A stretch of DNA of 35,096 nucleotides from Actinomycetota bacterium (GTDB lineage: Bacteria; Actinomycetota; Acidimicrobiia; Spongiisociales; UBA5794). Under the pieces are notes generated by a model that was given only the letters and a program-made list of their open reading frames with translations, ran no database searches and was not told where the DNA came from. Position numbers and translations under genes: made by a program. Shown here piece by piece: positions 32,858-35,096 of this stretch (within the stretch, counting starts at the first letter, position 1; each line of letters begins with the position of its first letter). The stretch lies in the NCBI GenBank assembly GCA_013151445.1, contig JAADIG010000106.1, forward strand, positions 1 through 35,096, written 5' to 3'.

Positions 32858-33016
32858 ATGACTGTCCCCGCCGTTCGATCCGGATATCCCGTCGTCCTCG
32901 TTGCCGATGTTCCCCTTTGCGGCGGGACCCGTGACGTGCCCGAGCGCACCCCGGGTCTAGCTGATGTCGAGTACCCGACTACCCGTCCGCCGGCATCGTT
33001 CCGAGCCGAGAGATGA
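32858..33016 (+). CDS. 52-residue small ORF coupled to the MidA-like gene
   Basis: Starts at ATG 32858 right after the TAAGCT box and ends in an ATGA overlap with the next gene. The sequence (MTVPAVRSGYPVVLVADVPL, then CGGTRDVP) has no TM helix and no known domain. Leaderless start, exact coupling and filling of the whole intergenic space suggest it is translated, either as a small protein or as a leader ORF controlling the methyltransferase. Coding status is uncertain. Confidence 0.45.
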   Translation: MTVPAVRSGYPVVLVADVPLCGGTRDVPERTPGLADVEYPTTRPPASFRAER

Positions 33017-34071
33017 TCGATCTCAAGCAGCGGATTGTGGCTCGCATCGAGAGCGACGGACCTCTGCCCTTTGATACGTATCAGGCGATGTGTCTCTACG
33101 ATCCCGAAGAGGGATTCTTCAGCGCTGCCGACGATGTCCGGTCCTCCTACGGTGGTGACTTTGTCACCAGCCCCGAAGTCACCCCCCACTTTGGTGCCGC
33201 CGTCGGGCGCTTTGTCGCTGAGGAACTTGGCCGCACCGGGTCGGAGGGACAGGTCGTCGAGGTTGGTGCGGGGTCGGGATCGCTGGCTGTCGCGATGCGA
33301 TCGGAGATCGCTGGTGTCTCGCTCTATGCGGTCGAGAGCAGCGCAGCGGCGCGGCGACAGTTGCGTGGCGTACTCGGCGGCGATTGTGTCGTTGCAAGTC
33401 TGGCTGAGCTTCCGAGCGCCGAGAATCGAATCACCGTGGCGAACGAACTCGTCGACAACATCCCTGTCGCGCTCGTCGTTCGGGCAGACGTCGGCTGGGT
33501 CGAGCAGCGAGTCGGTTGGTCTGGCAGTGAGTTCGGTTTTGTCCACGAGGCCCCGCGACCCGATGTCCTAGAGTGGGTCGAGCGGCATGCTCGCTCGGTT
33601 CCGAGCGGAGCGCAGGTCGAGGTCCAACTCGGTGCCCGACTATGGCTGGCTGAACTCGTGAGTTCATCGGTGAACGGGTCGGCTCTCATTATCGACTACG
33701 GCGGCACGACCGAGGAACTCTCAACTCGGCGTACCACGGGGACACTCCGCACGTATCGAGGTCACCATCTCGGACCGCACCCTTTCGCCGAGCCCGGCAA
33801 GACCGATATCACCGTCGATGTAGATTTCTCGGCACTCGCTGATGAGGGGGTCAGCCTCGGAGCCGAAGTTGAGCTGCTCCGCCAGGATGATTTCCTAACG
33901 GAGTTCGGTCTGCGTGACGTTGTGTCCAGCCTGCGGCGTGCGGAACTAGACCTGGCTCGTAGCGGTGACGTGATGGCACAGATGCGGGTGCGCTCCGAAC
34001 GTGTTGATGTTGAGACGGTTCTGCACCCGCGAGGTCTTGGTGACTTCCGAGTGTTGATTCTTCGGTGGTAA
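33013..34071 (+). CDS. MidA/NDUFAF7-like class I methyltransferase
   Basis: 352 residues. MidA signature near the N-terminus: PLPFDTYQAMCLYDPEEGFF followed by GDFVTSPEVTPHFG at 48-61; SAM motif I is VVEVGAGSGSLA at 81-92; then ANELVDNIPV and a C-terminal half typical of the family. Human NDUFAF7 symmetrically dimethylates an Arg of NDUFS2 (the NuoD homologue) and is needed for complex I assembly. Direct placement after nuoN supports the same job here. The start overlaps the small upstream ORF. Confidence 0.85.
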   Translation: MIDLKQRIVARIESDGPLPFDTYQAMCLYDPEEGFFSAADDVRSSYGGDFVTSPEVTPHFGAAVGRFVAEELGRTGSEGQVVEVGAGSGSLAVAMRSEIAGVSLYAVESSAAARRQLRGVLGGDCVVASLAELPSAENRITVANELVDNIPVALVVRADVGWVEQRVGWSGSEFGFVHEAPRPDVLEWVERHARSVPSGAQVEVQLGARLWLAELVSSSVNGSALIIDYGGTTEELSTRRTTGTLRTYRGHHLGPHPFAEPGKTDITVDVDFSALADEGVSLGAEVELLRQDDFLTEFGLRDVVSSLRRAELDLARSGDVMAQMRVRSERVDVETVLHPRGLGDFRVLILRW

Positions 34072-34126
34072 GGAACTTCGCATTTCCCAACTTCGTCATA
34101 CCGTCGTGAGAACGAAAGGGCACAAC

Positions 34127-34615
34127 ATGATGAATCGGACCCTGGTACTCGGTGTGGGACTCATCCTCGTTGCGGCCGCCTGTGGCACGCCGGCCGCAAC
34201 CGACGGCGCTGTGAGTAGCTCGTTCACAGTACAGACGACAACAACGTGTGTTTCGGGTTCGGACACTTGTGATCCTGAGTTGGCGGTCCCCGTCGATGCC
34301 GGGGAGATTGTGCCGACTCCGGTACCGCTGAATCCTCCACCCGCACCGAGCCCCACGATGATTGCTCGCACGGACCTTGCTCTTCGGTTGGGTGTGCCGA
34401 TGGATCACATCGAGGTTATTTCGGTCGAGGAGGTTGTGTGGCGCGACGGAAATCTCGGTTGCGACACGGGAGCACCGGCAATTCAGGTGTTGACCGACGG
34501 GTATCGGATCGTGCTATCGGTGCACGACGTTGAGTATTCCTACCACGGCAAGACGGGTTCGGACCCCGTGTTCTGTGCAATACCCGACGAGCCGCTTCCA
34601 CCAGGGGATGTGTGA
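34127..34615 (+). CDS. Secreted lipoprotein with C-terminal LGC...FC domain
   Basis: 162 residues from ATG 34127 (AAAGGG SD). Signal peptide with lipobox LVAAAC (Cys19), then a Thr/Pro-rich linker. The C-terminal domain (about residues 85-155) has ALRLGVPMDHIEVISVEEVV, WRDGNLGCDTG, DGYRIVLSVHDVEYSYHG and DPVFC, with a cysteine pair likely to form a disulphide. I recall similar domains in actinobacterial and cyanobacterial lipoproteins of unknown function. Confidence 0.75.
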   Translation: MMNRTLVLGVGLILVAAACGTPAATDGAVSSSFTVQTTTTCVSGSDTCDPELAVPVDAGEIVPTPVPLNPPPAPSPTMIARTDLALRLGVPMDHIEVISVEEVVWRDGNLGCDTGAPAIQVLTDGYRIVLSVHDVEYSYHGKTGSDPVFCAIPDEPLPPGDV

Positions 34616-34696
34616 CGGGCGTTCGCGGTAGGGACGGGACCGACGCGGCCACGGACAGCTTGCGGAGCCACCCCGGGCGCGGTATCGGGGGTCCCT

Positions 34697-35096
34697 GTGA
34701 CTCCGGGAATGCCGTCATCCTCAGAAAAACCAGCAGACAAGCGGCTTGCCCTCGATGAGCTCGACGAGAAATTCGCCGCATTTCAGGCACTTCGCAAGAG
34801 CGACTCGGCTGCTGCGGATGAGATCCTGGCGGCGCTCGGAGCCTCCGATGAGGTTGACCGGGATATCGTGTTGGAGCTCTCTTCACGTCGCCCGCTTGCG
34901 TATCCGGGGCGGTTCGACGAGGCCCATCATCTTGTAGTTCGTTCCCTTGAGGTACTTGACCGCAATGGGAGTCGCCCCGTCTCGGTGCGCGGGCTCGGTC
35001 CACTAGGACCCATCGCGGCGTTTCTTATCCAACAAGTGGCACAGTTCATCGTAAGAACCCATCAAGCATCACTCGCTGATGCGATGAAAAACCTCT
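34697..35096 (+). CDS. Partial protein of unknown function, C-terminus off the right edge
   Basis: Open frame to the window end. GTG 34697 and ATG 34709 are both possible starts; GGGGG upstream slightly favours GTG. A charged N-terminal region (LALDELDEKFAAFQALRKSD) is followed by RDIVLELSSRRPLAYPGRFD and EAHHLVVRSLEVLDRNG, then LGPLGPIAAFLIQQVAQFIV, which may be a membrane-associated helix. No family recognised. Confidence 0.6.
   Translation, partial: MTPGMPSSSEKPADKRLALDELDEKFAAFQALRKSDSAAADEILAALGASDEVDRDIVLELSSRRPLAYPGRFDEAHHLVVRSLEVLDRNGSRPVSVRGLGPLGPIAAFLIQQVAQFIVRTHQASLADAMKNL

Overview
The window comes from a high-GC actinobacterium, probably class Acidimicrobiia. This is inferred from the actinobacterial Tad-pilus gene set, the PimB'-like mannosyltransferase, an LCP-family lipoprotein, Ser/Thr-rich linkers after lipoboxes, many GTG starts, and several genes whose -10 box (TANNNT) lies exactly 6 nt before the ATG, as expected for leaderless mRNAs. 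No rRNA, tRNA, insertion sequence or CRISPR array was found.

Layout. At 1-673 a membrane protein of unknown function runs off the left edge on the minus strand. At 739-4637 is a compact Tad pilus operon: a CpaE-like protein without a P-loop, TadA, TadB, TadC, a tiny DUF4244/Flp-type pilin, TadE, and a second TadE/TadG-like protein. At 4660-6299 a methyltransferase and a GNAT acetyltransferase diverge from two leaderless promoters.

At 6309-8810 is the most unusual part: ten short minus-strand cassettes, nine intact and one without a start codon. They encode 26-37 residue peptides with a shared N-terminus (consensus MxYTTPxVxKTxLxGAL) and a variable, often two-cysteine C-terminus built around an aromatic-x-G-S-[MIVL] motif. 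Strong SD sites precede the genes and strong hairpins punctuate the array. Upstream on the same strand (9454-10136) lie a PqqD-like RiPP recognition element and a translationally coupled S26-type peptidase. I read this as a multi-precursor RiPP locus with a lasso-like YxxP leader but no recognisable maturase in the window. The stretch 8811-9453 has no convincing gene. An LCP-family lipoprotein follows at 10225-11448.

From 11562 on the genes are housekeeping. They comprise two TrkA subunits, a small membrane peptide, TrkH and an anchored membrane protein; a membrane pyrophosphatase of the K+-dependent sequence type; a small leaderless membrane protein; and a tandem histidine phosphatase with a PimB'-like glycosyltransferase. 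After these come an alkaline-phosphatase-superfamily protein and an SDR-type reductase.

At 22705-32832 is a tightly overlapping complex I operon nuoABCDHIJKLMN that lacks nuoE, nuoF and nuoG. It is followed by a leaderless 52-codon ORF coupled to a MidA/NDUFAF7-like methyltransferase, the family that methylates the NuoD-type subunit of complex I. A lipoprotein and a partial unknown gene end the window.
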